Shown here piece after piece: positions 42,265 to 52,269 of a stretch of 56,644 nucleotides of DNA (the stretch's first letter is position 1; the number at the start of each line of letters is the position of its first letter). The stretch is from Tieghemiomyces parasiticus (taxonomy: Eukaryota; Kickxellomycota; Dimargaritomycetes; Dimargaritales; Dimargaritaceae): contig JANBPT010000205.1 in assembly GCA_027575765.1 (NCBI GenBank), positions 1 through 56,644 on the forward strand, read 5' to 3'. A program made the translations under genes and the position numbers. Below the pieces are notes generated by a model. It ran no database searches. It was not told where the DNA came from and saw only the letters and a program-made list of their open reading frames with translations.

Positions 42265-42271
42265 TGACTCA
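42265..42271 (+). promoter_or_regulatory. Gcn4/Cpc1-type site ATGACTCA upstream of ArgRS
   Basis: ATGACTCACCAACC about 183 bp before the first ArgRS ATG. ATGACTCA(T/C) is the full-strength Gcn4 core in ascomycetes. It shares TGACTCACCAA with the site upstream of HIS7. Confidence 0.5.
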
Positions 42272-42389
42272 CCAACCATGGGCAGCGGGGCCACAGGGCG
42301 AGAGCGCTTCATAGGCTCCCCACTGAGTCCGTTTTTTTATTGAAGAACCCTCTTTTACCCCTCTCCCCATTTGGAACGTTAGCCGTCTC

Positions 42390-42396
42390 TATATAA
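42390..42396 (+). promoter_or_regulatory. TATA box of ArgRS
   Basis: TATATAA 64 bp before the ATG at 42454. Transcription starting about 30-40 bp on would leave a short leader before the first ATG. Confidence 0.5.
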
Positions 42397-42453
42397 CACC
42401 GGCAGTTGTCTGCAGAGAACCGTTTGTATGGTTATCATCCTTTTATCTCCCCC

Positions 42454-44367
42454 ATGCGATATTCATCTCTTACTCTGCGTGCTTCACTAGCGACACTTGT
42501 ACACCGATCTATCCGGGCACCCTTACGTACCTTGTCTTTTAGATATAGGTCTACAGTCTTGTCACAGTCCATTCTTTCCTCCGCTTCTGTGGCGTCCTCC
42601 CTATCTACACCTGTACTGCGTCTCCATTCGACTGACTGCGGTATACCCCCGTCCCTGCCCACCAGTTTTGCTATGTTTGACTTCTTCAAACGGGAAATCG
42701 CCGAGGCTCTAGCGCCCCTGGCTGGTCTGGACACCAAGGTACTCTTCAACGCCATCGAGTACCCCAAGATCGCCGAACACGGCGACCTGGCTGTGGCCAT
42801 CCCGCGGCTGCGTCTCAAGGGCAACCCCAAGGCCATCGCTGAGGAGTGGGTATCCAAGTTCCAGCCTACCGCCCACGTGGTCAGCTGCAGCGCTGCGGGC
42901 CCCTTTATCAACTTCCGCATCAACCGCCCCCAGCTGGCGAAGCTTGTCCTGGACGAAGTGTATGAGCGCAAGGAAGCGTTTGGCACCAATGACAGCAACC
43001 GCGGCAAACGCGCCATCGTGGAGTTCAGCAGCCCCAATATCGCCAAGCCCTTCCACGCCGGCCATTTGCGCGGTACCATCATCGGTAACTTTGTGCGCAA
43101 CGCCCTCGTTGCCAACGGCTGGGAGGTCATCGCCATGAACTACCTGGGCGACTGGGGTAAGCAGTACGGTCTCCTAGCTGTGGGCTTCGAGCGGTACGGC
43201 TCCGACGAAGCCCTGGCCACGGACCCGATCCACCACCTGTACGAGGTGTACGTCAAGATCAACCGTGACGCCGAGGAGGACCCGGCCATCCACGACCAGG
43301 CCCGTGCTTATTTCAAGCGCATGGAAGACGGCGATGAAACCGCCCTGGCCCTGTGGCAGCGGTTCCGCGACATGAGTATCGAAAAGTACCGCGCCACTTA
43401 CGACCGGCTCAACATTAACTTTGACGTGTACTCTGGTGAGTCCCAGGTCACCTACGGTATGAAGCGGGCCATGGAACTGCTCGAGGCGCGCGGTCTGGTT
43501 GAGGAATCCGAGGGCGCTAAGATCATTGACCTGGAGAAGTACAAGATGGGCAAGGCCGTGCTGCAAAAGAAGGACGGAACCACCCTCTACCTGACCCGTG
43601 ACATGGGCGCGGCCATCGAGCGGTGGGACAAGTACGAGTTTGACGCCATATTTTACCTCGTCGCCTCCCAGCAGGACCTCCACCTCCAGCAGCTCTTTAA
43701 GATTCTTCAGCTCCTCGAACTGCCCTACGCCGACCGCTTCAAGCACATCAACTTCGGGCTGGTCACCGGCATGAGCACCCGCAAGGGCACGGCCGTGTTC
43801 CTGCAGGATATGCTGGAGCAGACCAAGGATAAGATGCAGGAGGTGATGCGGGCCAACGAGGACAAGTACGCCCAGATTGAGGACCCCGAGCGCGTGGCCG
43901 ACGTGGTGGGCATGTCGGCCATCACCGTCCAGGATATGAGCGCCAAGCGGATCCGCAACTACGATTTCAACTGGCAGCGCATGTTCTCGTTCGAAGGCGA
44001 CACCGGGCCGTACCTCCAGTACGCCCACGCCCGGCTGTGCTCCATTGAGCGTAATAGTGATCTGACCATCCGCCGTGACGATGTGGACCTGACCCTTCTT
44101 GCCGAGCCCGCCGCTGGCGATATCATTGACCATATCGCTCGTTACCCGGCCCTCGTCGCTTCCTTGCCCGCTCAGTTCGAACCCGTCAATGTCGTCGGAT
44201 ACGCCTTCAAGATCAGTCACCTTGTGTCATCTGCCTACGAAGTTCTCCGTGTCAACGGTGCTCCCGCGGACGTTGCCCAAGCTCGTCTCCTACTCTACTG
44301 GGCTGCCCGAGTCACCCTGGGGAACGCCATGCGACTGATCGGCCTAATTCCACTGGAACGCATGTAG
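42454..44367 (+). CDS. RRS1: Arginyl-tRNA synthetase, probably dual-targeted
   Basis: Class I synthetase charging tRNA-Arg. Single exon, 637 residues from the ATG at 42454. The first 73 residues are Arg/Ser/Leu-rich without acidic residues early on (MRYSSLTLRASLATLVHRSI), a classic mitochondrial presequence. A second in-frame ATG at 42673 begins MFDFFKREIAEALAPL, the usual start of the fungal cytosolic enzyme. The first ATG has a weak context (CCCCCATGC), so leaky scanning or a second transcription start could give both forms. Core: N-terminal domain, HIGH-type PFHAGHLRG (201-204), NYLGDWGKQYG, KMSKS-like MSTRKG (440-445), RIRNYDFNWQRMFSFEGDTG, and an ArgRS anticodon domain ending GLIPLERM, the normal conserved Met terminus. 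The sequence is of the yeast Rrs1 and mitochondrial RARS2 type. The symbol is by analogy. Confidence 0.96.
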   Translation: MRYSSLTLRASLATLVHRSIRAPLRTLSFRYRSTVLSQSILSSASVASSLSTPVLRLHSTDCGIPPSLPTSFAMFDFFKREIAEALAPLAGLDTKVLFNAIEYPKIAEHGDLAVAIPRLRLKGNPKAIAEEWVSKFQPTAHVVSCSAAGPFINFRINRPQLAKLVLDEVYERKEAFGTNDSNRGKRAIVEFSSPNIAKPFHAGHLRGTIIGNFVRNALVANGWEVIAMNYLGDWGKQYGLLAVGFERYGSDEALATDPIHHLYEVYVKINRDAEEDPAIHDQARAYFKRMEDGDETALALWQRFRDMSIEKYRATYDRLNINFDVYSGESQVTYGMKRAMELLEARGLVEESEGAKIIDLEKYKMGKAVLQKKDGTTLYLTRDMGAAIERWDKYEFDAIFYLVASQQDLHLQQLFKILQLLELPYADRFKHINFGLVTGMSTRKGTAVFLQDMLEQTKDKMQEVMRANEDKYAQIEDPERVADVVGMSAITVQDMSAKRIRNYDFNWQRMFSFEGDTGPYLQYAHARLCSIERNSDLTIRRDDVDLTLLAEPAAGDIIDHIARYPALVASLPAQFEPVNVVGYAFKISHLVSSAYEVLRVNGAPADVAQARLLLYWAARVTLGNAMRLIGLIPLERM

Positions 44368-44412
44368 GAGGGCTGGGGTTTTGATATGAAATGGTTGATG
44401 ATGCATTGCCAA

Positions 44413-44418
44413 AATAAA
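44413..44418 (+). promoter_or_regulatory. AATAAA poly(A) signal of ArgRS
   Basis: Exact AATAAA 46 bp after the ArgRS stop, in an A/T-rich setting. Confidence 0.65.
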
Positions 44419-45210
44419 GTATAATTGAGGCTCTGAAGAAATTCGCTGAAATCGTAACATGCTTACACTATGCGGACGACATAAATCAACAGCAATAATA
44501 ATAAAAAAATATTGATGAAAATGTCCGTGTATGACAGTTAGGAGGGCGTCATCCTCAAGAATGAAAGCGCGATACCAAGGATAGGAAGAGCCTAGCGCCC
44601 AAGTGGGTGGTCATTTATGCGATCGAACAGGGTGCTTCGTTGGAAGTAGATGGGGAAAAGGGGGAGGGGACCACTATCAATGCATTTCCAGTCACGAGCA
44701 AGACAAAATCGTGGCGATGCTATCCTCTTCATTTCAATGACACTATATTCGGACGCTGGCCTCACCTGGAATTATAACACACTTTGGTATGCACTACGTG
44801 GAAGCCATTTGTCAATTGGGAGAGGGACCCTGCTGAGGTAGGATCCATCGGATGGGGGAAACTCCGTGGCGAGTGGGGAAAGCATGGGATTAGTAGACAC
44901 CCTGACGTGGCACTTCGCTTCCCGGTATCCTGTCCAGGGGGAGTTAAAAAAATATAAGATCGGAAGTGGCTAGGTCATACAAAAGTGGAATAGTCCAACT
45001 GCAGCCAATGGACAACCGACGCGCCCAGCCAACCGAACCCGGAGGGGATGAAACAAACGTGGCAATCCCTCCCGCAGCACACATCCCCTCCCAACCCAAA
45101 GGAGACTTGGGCCAGGAGGACTTGGCAACATTGGCCCCAACAACCAGTAGCCCCGAAATCCTCCCAACACTTATAACGGGGACCCCCCAGCCCACAGGCA
45201 GAGAAGCCCC
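44419..45210. other. region between ArgRS and small secreted candidates
   Basis: No recognised gene. A plus-strand ATG frame at 45008-45214 (68 residues, Pro/Thr/Gly-rich, ending PQPTGREAP) is coding-like in composition but lacks a signal or domain. Its TGA overlaps the ATG of the next small frame (ATGA at 45211-45214). Confidence 0.35.
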
Positions 45211-45378
45211 ATGAATAAACCTAATAACGTATTTTTAACATTCTTTTATTGTGTCCTACTCGGCCTCCCTTGGCGCGCCTCCTCGCAACGCCCCCGTCCC
45301 CCTTCAACGGTTACACAACAAGCGGGGGCTCACAGCGCCAGTGGTACCACAGGTTGGGGGAGGGTGGTGTGCAATTAG
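45211..45378 (+). CDS. very small secreted protein candidate (55 aa)
   Basis: Not recognised. The ATG frame MNKPNNVFLTFFYCVLLGLP begins like a signal peptide, with likely cleavage near RASS-QRP, then a short Thr/Gln/Gly-rich mature part ending GWGRVVCN. It lies 230 bp before a second secreted-protein gene on the same strand. No TATA or poly(A) signal was identified with confidence, so this could be chance. Confidence 0.3.
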   Translation: MNKPNNVFLTFFYCVLLGLPWRASSQRPRPPSTVTQQAGAHSASGTTGWGRVVCN

Positions 45379-45607
45379 TCCATTGTATTGGTGAAAGTAA
45401 CAGGGCGACTTCCTGGATCAACGAGCCGATTGATCAAGCCACCACCCTTATTTCACGTTCATACCAGTATAGGGTAGGGTAAGCGGCCGACACGCACATT
45501 CATATAATTATAGCTCAACGTCCTCCCTTAGTTTGTAAATCAGACTTATCCTGTCGCCTGCATCAGGATAACCTCCCACACGCACGTATTTGTAACGCCT
45601 CGGCACC

Positions 45608-46911
45608 ATGCGGTTTATTCGTTCTGCCCACGCCTGGGTGCTGTTATGCCTGATTGGGGTTAGCCAAGCAACACCCGCCGGGTCCGCTCCCGACACGGTG
45701 GATTGTGTAAGTAAACCTACCGGGATCTAACTCACAGAGTCCGATACGGAAAGCAGTAGGGCAGACCAAACGATGACGGGCGGCAGTATGGTGGGGCAAT
45801 AGCGATGAGTACTCCTACGTAAATAATCACTGCCTAACTCACCTAATCCATCTAAAACCTACTATGAGGGATCCGTTAAACCCCAAAGGATAGTCGACCC
45901 CTGCCCCAGGAACTTATCCGGTCCATTGTGTACCGCTGGAGCTTGGAAGCCCGGCTGGGACACGAAAACTTCACACCGTTTGGCGATCGTATACACACCT
46001 CTGGACACGGCTCCCTCATGGACCAGGCCACCGAGACGGCGGGCGAGTGCCATGATGACTCCGACACCCGTGTTGTCTATAATACGGATCAGGCCGTACC
46101 TACTCTAAGGGACCGCGTCTGTGCATTCCGTAAAGAGTTGGCGGGCATCCAAGACGGCGTCACGCTCCAAGCCCTCAGTGCGCTCCACCCCACCGACCTC
46201 ACCACCCTAGGTGACTGGGCCACTTTTTTGTACCAGCCGATCCTCCGGAACGACACCCTGGCCCTCTTGCGCACCCTGACCTACGTCCGCGGAGAGTCAT
46301 TCCACCAGACTCTTATCAACGACCTGCCCGGACTGATACCGCTGAACCACGCCCGATTTATTAACATGTTCAACGAGTCCCCGGAGACTCACCCGGGTCC
46401 CACCACCTACCTAGCAGCCGGTCCGGAGGTCTATGCGACCCTATTTCAGGATATCAAGACCATTATTCCGATGGCCCTGATCCACAGTGTGGCCTTCATC
46501 TACGGCGGGAAAGGATGGATTGAGCCATTGGATCAGTTCCTGGCGGCCCTCGAGAACGAGTACCGGGCCCGGTTCGCCAAGGAACTGATCGACCAACCTG
46601 GGCTCATAGCCTACGCCTTTGGCCAGATTCGTGCCACCGCTTATTTGGTAGGCACCCAGATGGGCCAGGACGAGGTAGCGGAGCAATACCGCGATGCAGC
46701 TTTGGCCAATCCCGGCTCGACTCTAGCCTGCGCTAGGCTCAACGGCTGGACTCGTGTCCTCGATGACCTCCAGGCTCGTGGGGTTCAGGAGGCAACCATT
46801 ACCCCCGGCACGTTGGTGTGCAATTACGGGTTGGGTATGCCGTTTACAATGGACGCCCACAATAACCCGTCCTTCATCCGCTACGACCCTGCCAGGCCCG
46901 TTGTTCAGTAA
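45608..46911 (+). CDS. secreted protein of unknown family (366 aa)
   Basis: Two exons, 45608-45706 and 45910-46911, joined in phase by a GTAAGT donor and a CCCCTGCCCCAG acceptor. Exon 1 is essentially the signal peptide (MRFIRSAHAWVLLCLIGVSQ, cleavage near ATP-AGS) and ends in Asp-Cys. The mature protein is about 340 residues, predicted mainly helical, with a few Cys (DC, GECHDD, RVCAF, LACARL, LVCNY) and possible N-glycosylation sites (NFT, NES). Features such as IDQPGLIAYAFGQIRATAYL and YGLGMPFTMDAHNNPSF do not match any family I know. Signal peptide, intron phase and downstream AATAAA make the gene itself convincing. Possibly a lineage-restricted secreted protein; function unknown. Confidence 0.8.
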
Positions 46912-47067
46912 CTGGTGTCATAGCATGTCGCATTCTGCACTAAAATTGCGCAGTGTTGCTGGGCTCATGTCCGTTCTGTAAAGGTTTTTAATCAGTCGGC
47001 ACTATCAACCCCACTCATCCCTCACCATTTAGGTCAGGGAGTTCAACTCTCACCAATTAACACTTTC

Positions 47068-47073
47068 AATAAA
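47068..47073 (+). promoter_or_regulatory. AATAAA poly(A) signal (secreted unknown)
   Basis: AATAAA about 157 bp after the stop at 46911, in a CAATAAAAATAAAAATAAAC cluster, before the convergent RPN6 gene. Confidence 0.55.
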
Positions 47074-47245
47074 AATAAAAATAAACATCCCTCTGGGAAG
47101 AGCAAAGCACAGTTTCGTTCATTTACTTCCTCCATATTGGGGTTCCATGGCAGATTCACAAATCCCCCCGACGATAAAGTGGCGTAGCTAACCTCATCGA
47201 GCCGTGTTTTGCCGAGGAGAGGAGGGTATTTGCTGCATCACCAAG

Positions 47246-49289
47246 TTAGGAGAGCGTAGCGGCCTGGCAAAGCGAAGGCGGTTCCGCGTGGAGGAGTGTG
47301 GGAAGGGGGGAGGGAGAGTCAGCACATGGTAGATTAGTTAAATGCTGTTCAGAAACATCCCCACGACGGCCGTGGCGCAGCTTCACACACAGTACCTCCC
47401 GTTCCTGGGAGCTGCCACATAAGTATGACTCACCTTCTGGAAGAGGGACTCGACGACGGTCTCCATGCTCTTGAGCGTCTGCAACGAGGTATCGTAGATC
47501 TTGTTGCTGACAGGCTCGTCAAATACGATGAGGCATCCGGCGCCCTGGTCGAGAACGCCGTGGAAGACCTTGTCGAGGATCATCTGCGACAGCTTCTTTT
47601 CGACCTGGTCGGTCGGCAACTGGATTAGGGACGCAATGTGGGCAATTTCGACGCGCGAGAAGGGTTCGATGACGCGGGCCAGGTTCTGCTCTAAGAGGGT
47701 GTCGTAGAGCTTGGCGAGGTGCGAGCGCACAATGGGATCATCGCTCAGCTCACGGCGGTAGCTGGCCAGGGCCTTCTCAAACTCGCTGAGGGACCGGTTC
47801 TGGTGCGCCTTGGCGATCGCGCGCAAAGCGTCCACCTCGGGTCCGGCGTACTTGAGTGCCAGCTTGCCCTGGACGATACCGGCCACATCTGCGGACTGGT
47901 TCAGCATTACTTTGCACAGCAGCATGTACTTGAGTGCCAGGACCGCGTGCTCGTTGTCGTCGGCCGAAGCGTATCCCTCCAAGGTTTCGTAAAAGTACGA
48001 ATAGGCCGTCTTGTAGTCGCGCTCCTCGGCGTGCAGGATACCAGACTGCATGTCCAGCGACGCCTGCATCAGCGGCGGGCAGTAGATGGCATTGGCCGAC
48101 GTGCGCGCCGAGGTCAGCGCCGCCCGAGATTTGGGCAGGTTGCGGAGGGCGTGGTACACCTTGCTCTCCAGGAGCTGGACCTCGACCAGAACCATTTTGT
48201 CGTCCAGGCGCTTCAGTTCCTTGAGCAGAGGAGCAATCAGCTGCAGGGCATCCGTGTACATCCGGTTCTCCAAGTAGCTAGGTTTTTTAAAAAATATTCA
48301 AGGTGATCGCGGTAAAGGTTATGGGTCGAGAGGGTAGTAGGTGGGCCGGGTGAGTATTGATAAATAGGGGAGAGGTCTCAGAGCCCCACCTTCCGGTGGT
48401 GTGGCCAGATGCAACTCAAGGGACTTACAGGGCCACTAGGCGAGTCTCCATGGACTGTTTGAGGAATAGCCGCTTCTCCTGTTTGCTCCACTCGACGGTC
48501 TCCTTACACATCTCGATTTGCAAGTCTAGGGAGTTGGGAATCTGGGCGAAGTGCTCAATCAGGGTCTTAACTGTAAGGCAAACGTTAAATGGAGAAGGGG
48601 CGGAAAGGTTAGAAAAGAGCTGGTCAGCCAGTGGTACGGCGCGTGGATGGGGATCATCTACATCCCCTGTGGCTTACTAAACTGATCGAACAAGCGTAGA
48701 TAATTCTACTTACTGATTTTAGTGGACTTGGCTTTAGGCAGCGATCCCAGAAGGTCCCGAGAGTTACGGATGAGCTGGCTGAGTTCCTGGGGCTTTCTGC
48801 TCATAGGCAATGCATTATAGACGGTCGAAGAAGACGATCGGGACAAGGTGAACATGCGGCAGAAGGAAGTGGAGACTCTGGGTAGGTGGACCACAAAAGC
48901 ACGCCAAAGGGCCAGGCCGGAGTCGTCATTGAGGGCCTCCGTCGAGCACTGTGTTGTACCTACCTCTCATTCTTGTACTGCTCGCCGAGGCGGAGAATTT
49001 CCTGCTCTCGGTCCTGGTTGACATCGGCTGGTAGAGGGAGAAGGTGGTATTGGCACGACCGTAGTCCACGGGTGACAAGGGAAGGAACGTTGAAGGGACC
49101 GGGGGGCTATTAAGTTAATATGCTGCGGCTGTTCATCTCGGCATTGATAGGCCCATAGGCCGTGCACTGGCACGTCGTGGACCGATTGCGGCCAGACGAA
49201 GAGCGGTAAGCGCGTTGAGTTCTCCCTTAGGGCTCGTCGTACAGTGGGTACTTACCCGACGCATTTCCGGAGGCGACGGATGAACTCAT
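47246..49289 (-). CDS. RPN6: 26S proteasome lid subunit Rpn6 (PSMD11)
   Basis: PCI-domain subunit that clamps the proteasome lid to the core particle. Six exons in order of translation: 49289-49256, 49027-48964, 48796-48714, 48570-48429, 48277-47434 and 47263-47246, all phases matching, 394 residues (human about 422). Start [11 protein letters not shown], then [99 protein letters not shown], and the PCI part [20 protein letters not shown] to [15 protein letters not shown]. The last exon is 18 bp and encodes AATLS plus stop. Without that splice the frame reads into [14 protein letters not shown], which is unlike Rpn6. The first about 40 family residues seem missing or very divergent, so a further upstream exon is possible. 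Confidence 0.95.
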
Positions 49290-49969
49290 GGTCGAGTATT
49301 GGATGATGGCGGGGTTTGTGTGTGATAATCGAGTGACGGGATGATGAAATGAGTAACGTATAGGAATCGACCAGTAGTGGAATGGGAAAAATGGAACAGG
49401 GCAAAGCACTAGATGGTTGGAAGGGGACGGTGGATTTATGGGAGGGAGAGAGTGAAGCTGCTGCATAGCCTCGGACCTGGTGGGCCGATGTGACCCGTTC
49501 GCCATCAGGCATGTGCCACGACGAGTCTCACTTTCAATAGCACTGTGGAAGGGTCTACAGGTCTGGGCCATTAGCGGGCGCTAGGGTTTTACGGGTAGTA
49601 TCCTTTCAATGCCGTCACTTTAGAGCTCTCATTTCGCGAAGTGACTAGGCCTGGGCGACGGGCTAAGACGCCATGCTTCCAGCCGTTACCTGGTTAATTA
49701 GAGTCACCACTGGTCGCCCATACACTTTTAAGCGGAAGAAATGTCATCCAATACAAAGCAGGCTTGTTTGTGAGTTTATATACGGTTAAAAGAAAGGCTA
49801 TAGACTATGCCCAGGGAAAAAAAACGAGGTCGCGCACTAGGTGTTCGGACACTGATAATCCGCTCGAGTTGGACCGGTACTAGCAGCCGTCGGTGACTAG
49901 CTTTGAATTTAGGGTCTGATCCGTACGGATAGTGTAGCAGGAGGAAGACCAGGCCGCTCGCGTTGGATA
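49290..49969. other. region between GOT1 3' end and RPN6 start
   Basis: 680 bp without a gene. The part near 49290-49570 is pyrimidine-rich on the RPN6 strand and is likely its promoter and leader. Confidence 0.5.
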
Positions 49970-50874
49970 TTATACGGGCGATGGCTGGCTACCTCCGATG
50001 CGGCTTACCACCTGCGAAACTACGGGAAGGCTGAGAAACGTACCGATGACGGGTAGCCGTTGGAGGAAGCTTATCGCGATTGGGAAGAAATCGCTGATAC
50101 AGGGGGAGGGGCAAGGTGGACAAGTAGATTAGGAAGGCGGTGGGTGGTTAATCAACGGTCGAGGGCCAAATAAGCAGTGTGGACCAGGTCTACTATGACC
50201 ACATACGACCCCAAGGGTTTTGCGGCAGTAGGGCGAGCTTACCCAAATAGGTTGATGAAGCCGAAGGTCTCCACCAGGAGGCCAATGATGGGCCACTTGA
50301 CTAGGACCAGGAGGATACCGAAAAAGAAGCACAACGAGCCTCGGATCTTGCCCGGGCGCGTGAAGAAATAGACGGACTTTTGGATGCCAATAATCAAGGT
50401 AACCCCGGCCAGGAACATAATCTGCAAGGTAAGCGAGCATTATAACGTTGGAAATAGGTCACGTAGGTATAGCAACGGGGCCATAACGGGGGGGCAGCGG
50501 TTAGTCCATTAGAATGGGTTAAGCATCAGCTCTCCATGTAGAAGTTACACGAACTAGACTCAAATGATGGGCAGGAAAAGCTCACTACGTCACTTACGTT
50601 ACCAATGGCTATCAAGCCCGCATCGAAGAAGAGGATGACTCCGAGAAACGTGAACACTACGCCGAAGCCTGTCAGGCCGACGCCAATCTCTATGTGGGTG
50701 AAGCCAGGGGGTGAAGCAGATGAGTGTGGTCGGTTAGTCGACGGTACGGCTTTGAACGGTCAAAGCAGGTCGACCGACATATGTGCGCTTCGAGTGGACG
50801 CTGGCTACCACCGTCAGAAAAGACCTGGGCTACATGCGCAGCATAGACTTACTCTGTACGTCGGAGAGCCACAT
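49970..50874 (-). CDS. GOT1: Golgi vesicle transport membrane protein Got1
   Basis: A 138-residue four-helix membrane protein, exactly the length of human GOLT1B; acts in ER-Golgi and Golgi vesicle traffic. Four exons in order of translation, 50874-50853, 50689-50598, 50421-50243 and 50093-49970, with matching phases. Exon 1 gives MWLSDVQ, then [71 protein letters not shown] and [15 protein letters not shown]. The last exon reads [17 protein letters not shown], then [27 protein letters not shown] near the end resembles a donor, but read-through gives the family-like C-terminus, so I did not splice there. Divergent with FMC1. Confidence 0.96.
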
Positions 50875-51454
50875 GGCAACGTTGGAATCAGGGACAGGCG
50901 TGGTAGCGGAGTAGATGACGGGGATGGTGGGGGGCCAAAGGTTGTAGCTGGCCGTCAATGGAGATACCAGAAATCAGGAACGGTACGGGATGCGGTGGTG
51001 GGTAGAGTAGAAGGAGCATTAACTTGGGTGGTGGGTACTATTAGACATCGGAATCGGACGCGGCTGGGCAGGTCGTGGAAGCAACGGTAGCCACGACTTA
51101 GGCCTCCACGTTCCTCACAGTCTGTGGCGAGTCGACGCCGCAACGTCGCGCTGCCACGTCCACGTCAACTCCGCCCGATTAAGCCCGGGTTACAAAAACC
51201 ATTCCCGCGGTGGGAACATGTCTGACTTGCGGGGAGGGGGGGGCGCTCTGCCCTCCAATGGCCAACCCAAAAATGATCAACTGGGCTTCCTAGAGCCCAC
51301 CGCTGGCTTCGGCCGATAGGCATGCGGACACCTAGTTGTAACCGTGTACTGCCCATTCACCTCACCTCAGCCTAGCTTCGCCACAAGAGATATCCTTGCG
51401 GCCACCATTATCCTTGCACCAACAGAATCCCACCTCCATTGTTCAAACTTTTAC
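50875..51454. promoter_or_regulatory. divergent promoter of GOT1 and FMC1
   Basis: 580 bp between two start codons facing away from each other; no gene inside. G8 at 51236-51243. No exact TATA box was found on either side. Confidence 0.5.
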
Positions 51455-52064
51455 ATGGCAACCTCCGGCCCTTCAGCTCGCCACCTCTACCGGGGCCTCC
51501 TGCGTGAGATCCACAAGCTGGTAAGTTCCGACAAATCTGTCGTCCAGGGCCAACGTCAGACCAAGTGTGCGCGGCCAAAACGCTTGTGGGCCGATCTTTA
51601 ACCCGCCGCATTCCTCCACACTTCCCCTTATGCCCCCTAAACCCTATGCACCAGTACCGTTCCCCAGCCAGTCGTGAGGTGGCCCATCAGGAACTGGTCA
51701 GCCGGTTCGCCAAGCACAGCCAGGTTGTCGACCCGATCCACCTGCAGATGGTCAGGCGGGACGCCCAGGACACTCTAACATACATGAACGGTACTCGGCG
51801 ACACAAGGTAAGGCTTTTGTAATGAAATTTCAGGAAAAGCGGCCCAAATGATGCGGCTCGGCGTGCCTCCGCGCGTTAATGCTCTTCCGCACTATAATGA
51901 CAACTCTCCCCTTCAATCCCTTTTGTGCTTTCCAAACCCCTAATGTACAGGAACTCGATGAATTGTACAACCCCAACCGGAATATCACTGAGGGCGAGCG
52001 AATCGGCCTCAGTGCGAAACGCGTGGGTCTCAGTCTGCCCAAGTTGGGCCGTACCGAAGACTAG
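51455..52064 (+). CDS. FMC1: ATP synthase assembly factor FMC1
   Basis: A 110-residue LYR-type mitochondrial protein needed for F1-ATPase assembly in yeast. Three exons: 51455-51520, 51655-51807 and 51951-52064, all phase 0. Motifs: RHLYRGLLREIHKL at the N-terminus, corresponding to the LYR-like start FRGLLREL of human FMC1; a YRSP start to exon 2; and C-terminal ERIGLSAKRVGLSLPK, matching the family ending with GL-LP. The acceptor CTATGCACCAG was chosen over a nearby CCCCAG because only it keeps phase and the conserved Tyr-Arg. Convergent with PEX8, with 205 bp between stops. Confidence 0.88.
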
Positions 52065-52269
52065 ATAGTCCTGATTATGTCAATACAGCTGTGTGTTTGA
52101 GCCACATTCTGCCACGGCAATTTTTCTTACAGTGTGTCCCACGTTCGCCGCATCTAGAATTATGGATCAATTCACTTTATAGACTATATGCTTAAGAAGT
52201 CTTACGCAGGCGACGGGGTGCAGTACCAAAATCAGTCTGTATCCACTCCCTCACTCCCTTCACATTATG

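Larger units (their letters stand above)
41712..42453. promoter_or_regulatory. divergent promoter of COG5 and ArgRS
   Basis: 742 bp between two start codons facing away from each other. No gene inside. Contains TGACTCA at 42265-42271 and a TATATAA box at 42390-42396 for the ArgRS side; no clear TATA on the COG5 side. Confidence 0.6.

Noticed and set aside
47383..47433. Read-through C-terminus of RPN6 ([14 protein letters not shown])
   Set aside because: It is unlike the family, and a GTGAGT donor plus an in-phase 18-bp exon restores the expected end.
50001..50011. GTGGTAAGC as a donor for a fifth GOT1 exon
   Set aside because: Read-through gives a C-terminus that matches Got1 in sequence and total length (138 residues); proposed downstream acceptors give unrelated tails.
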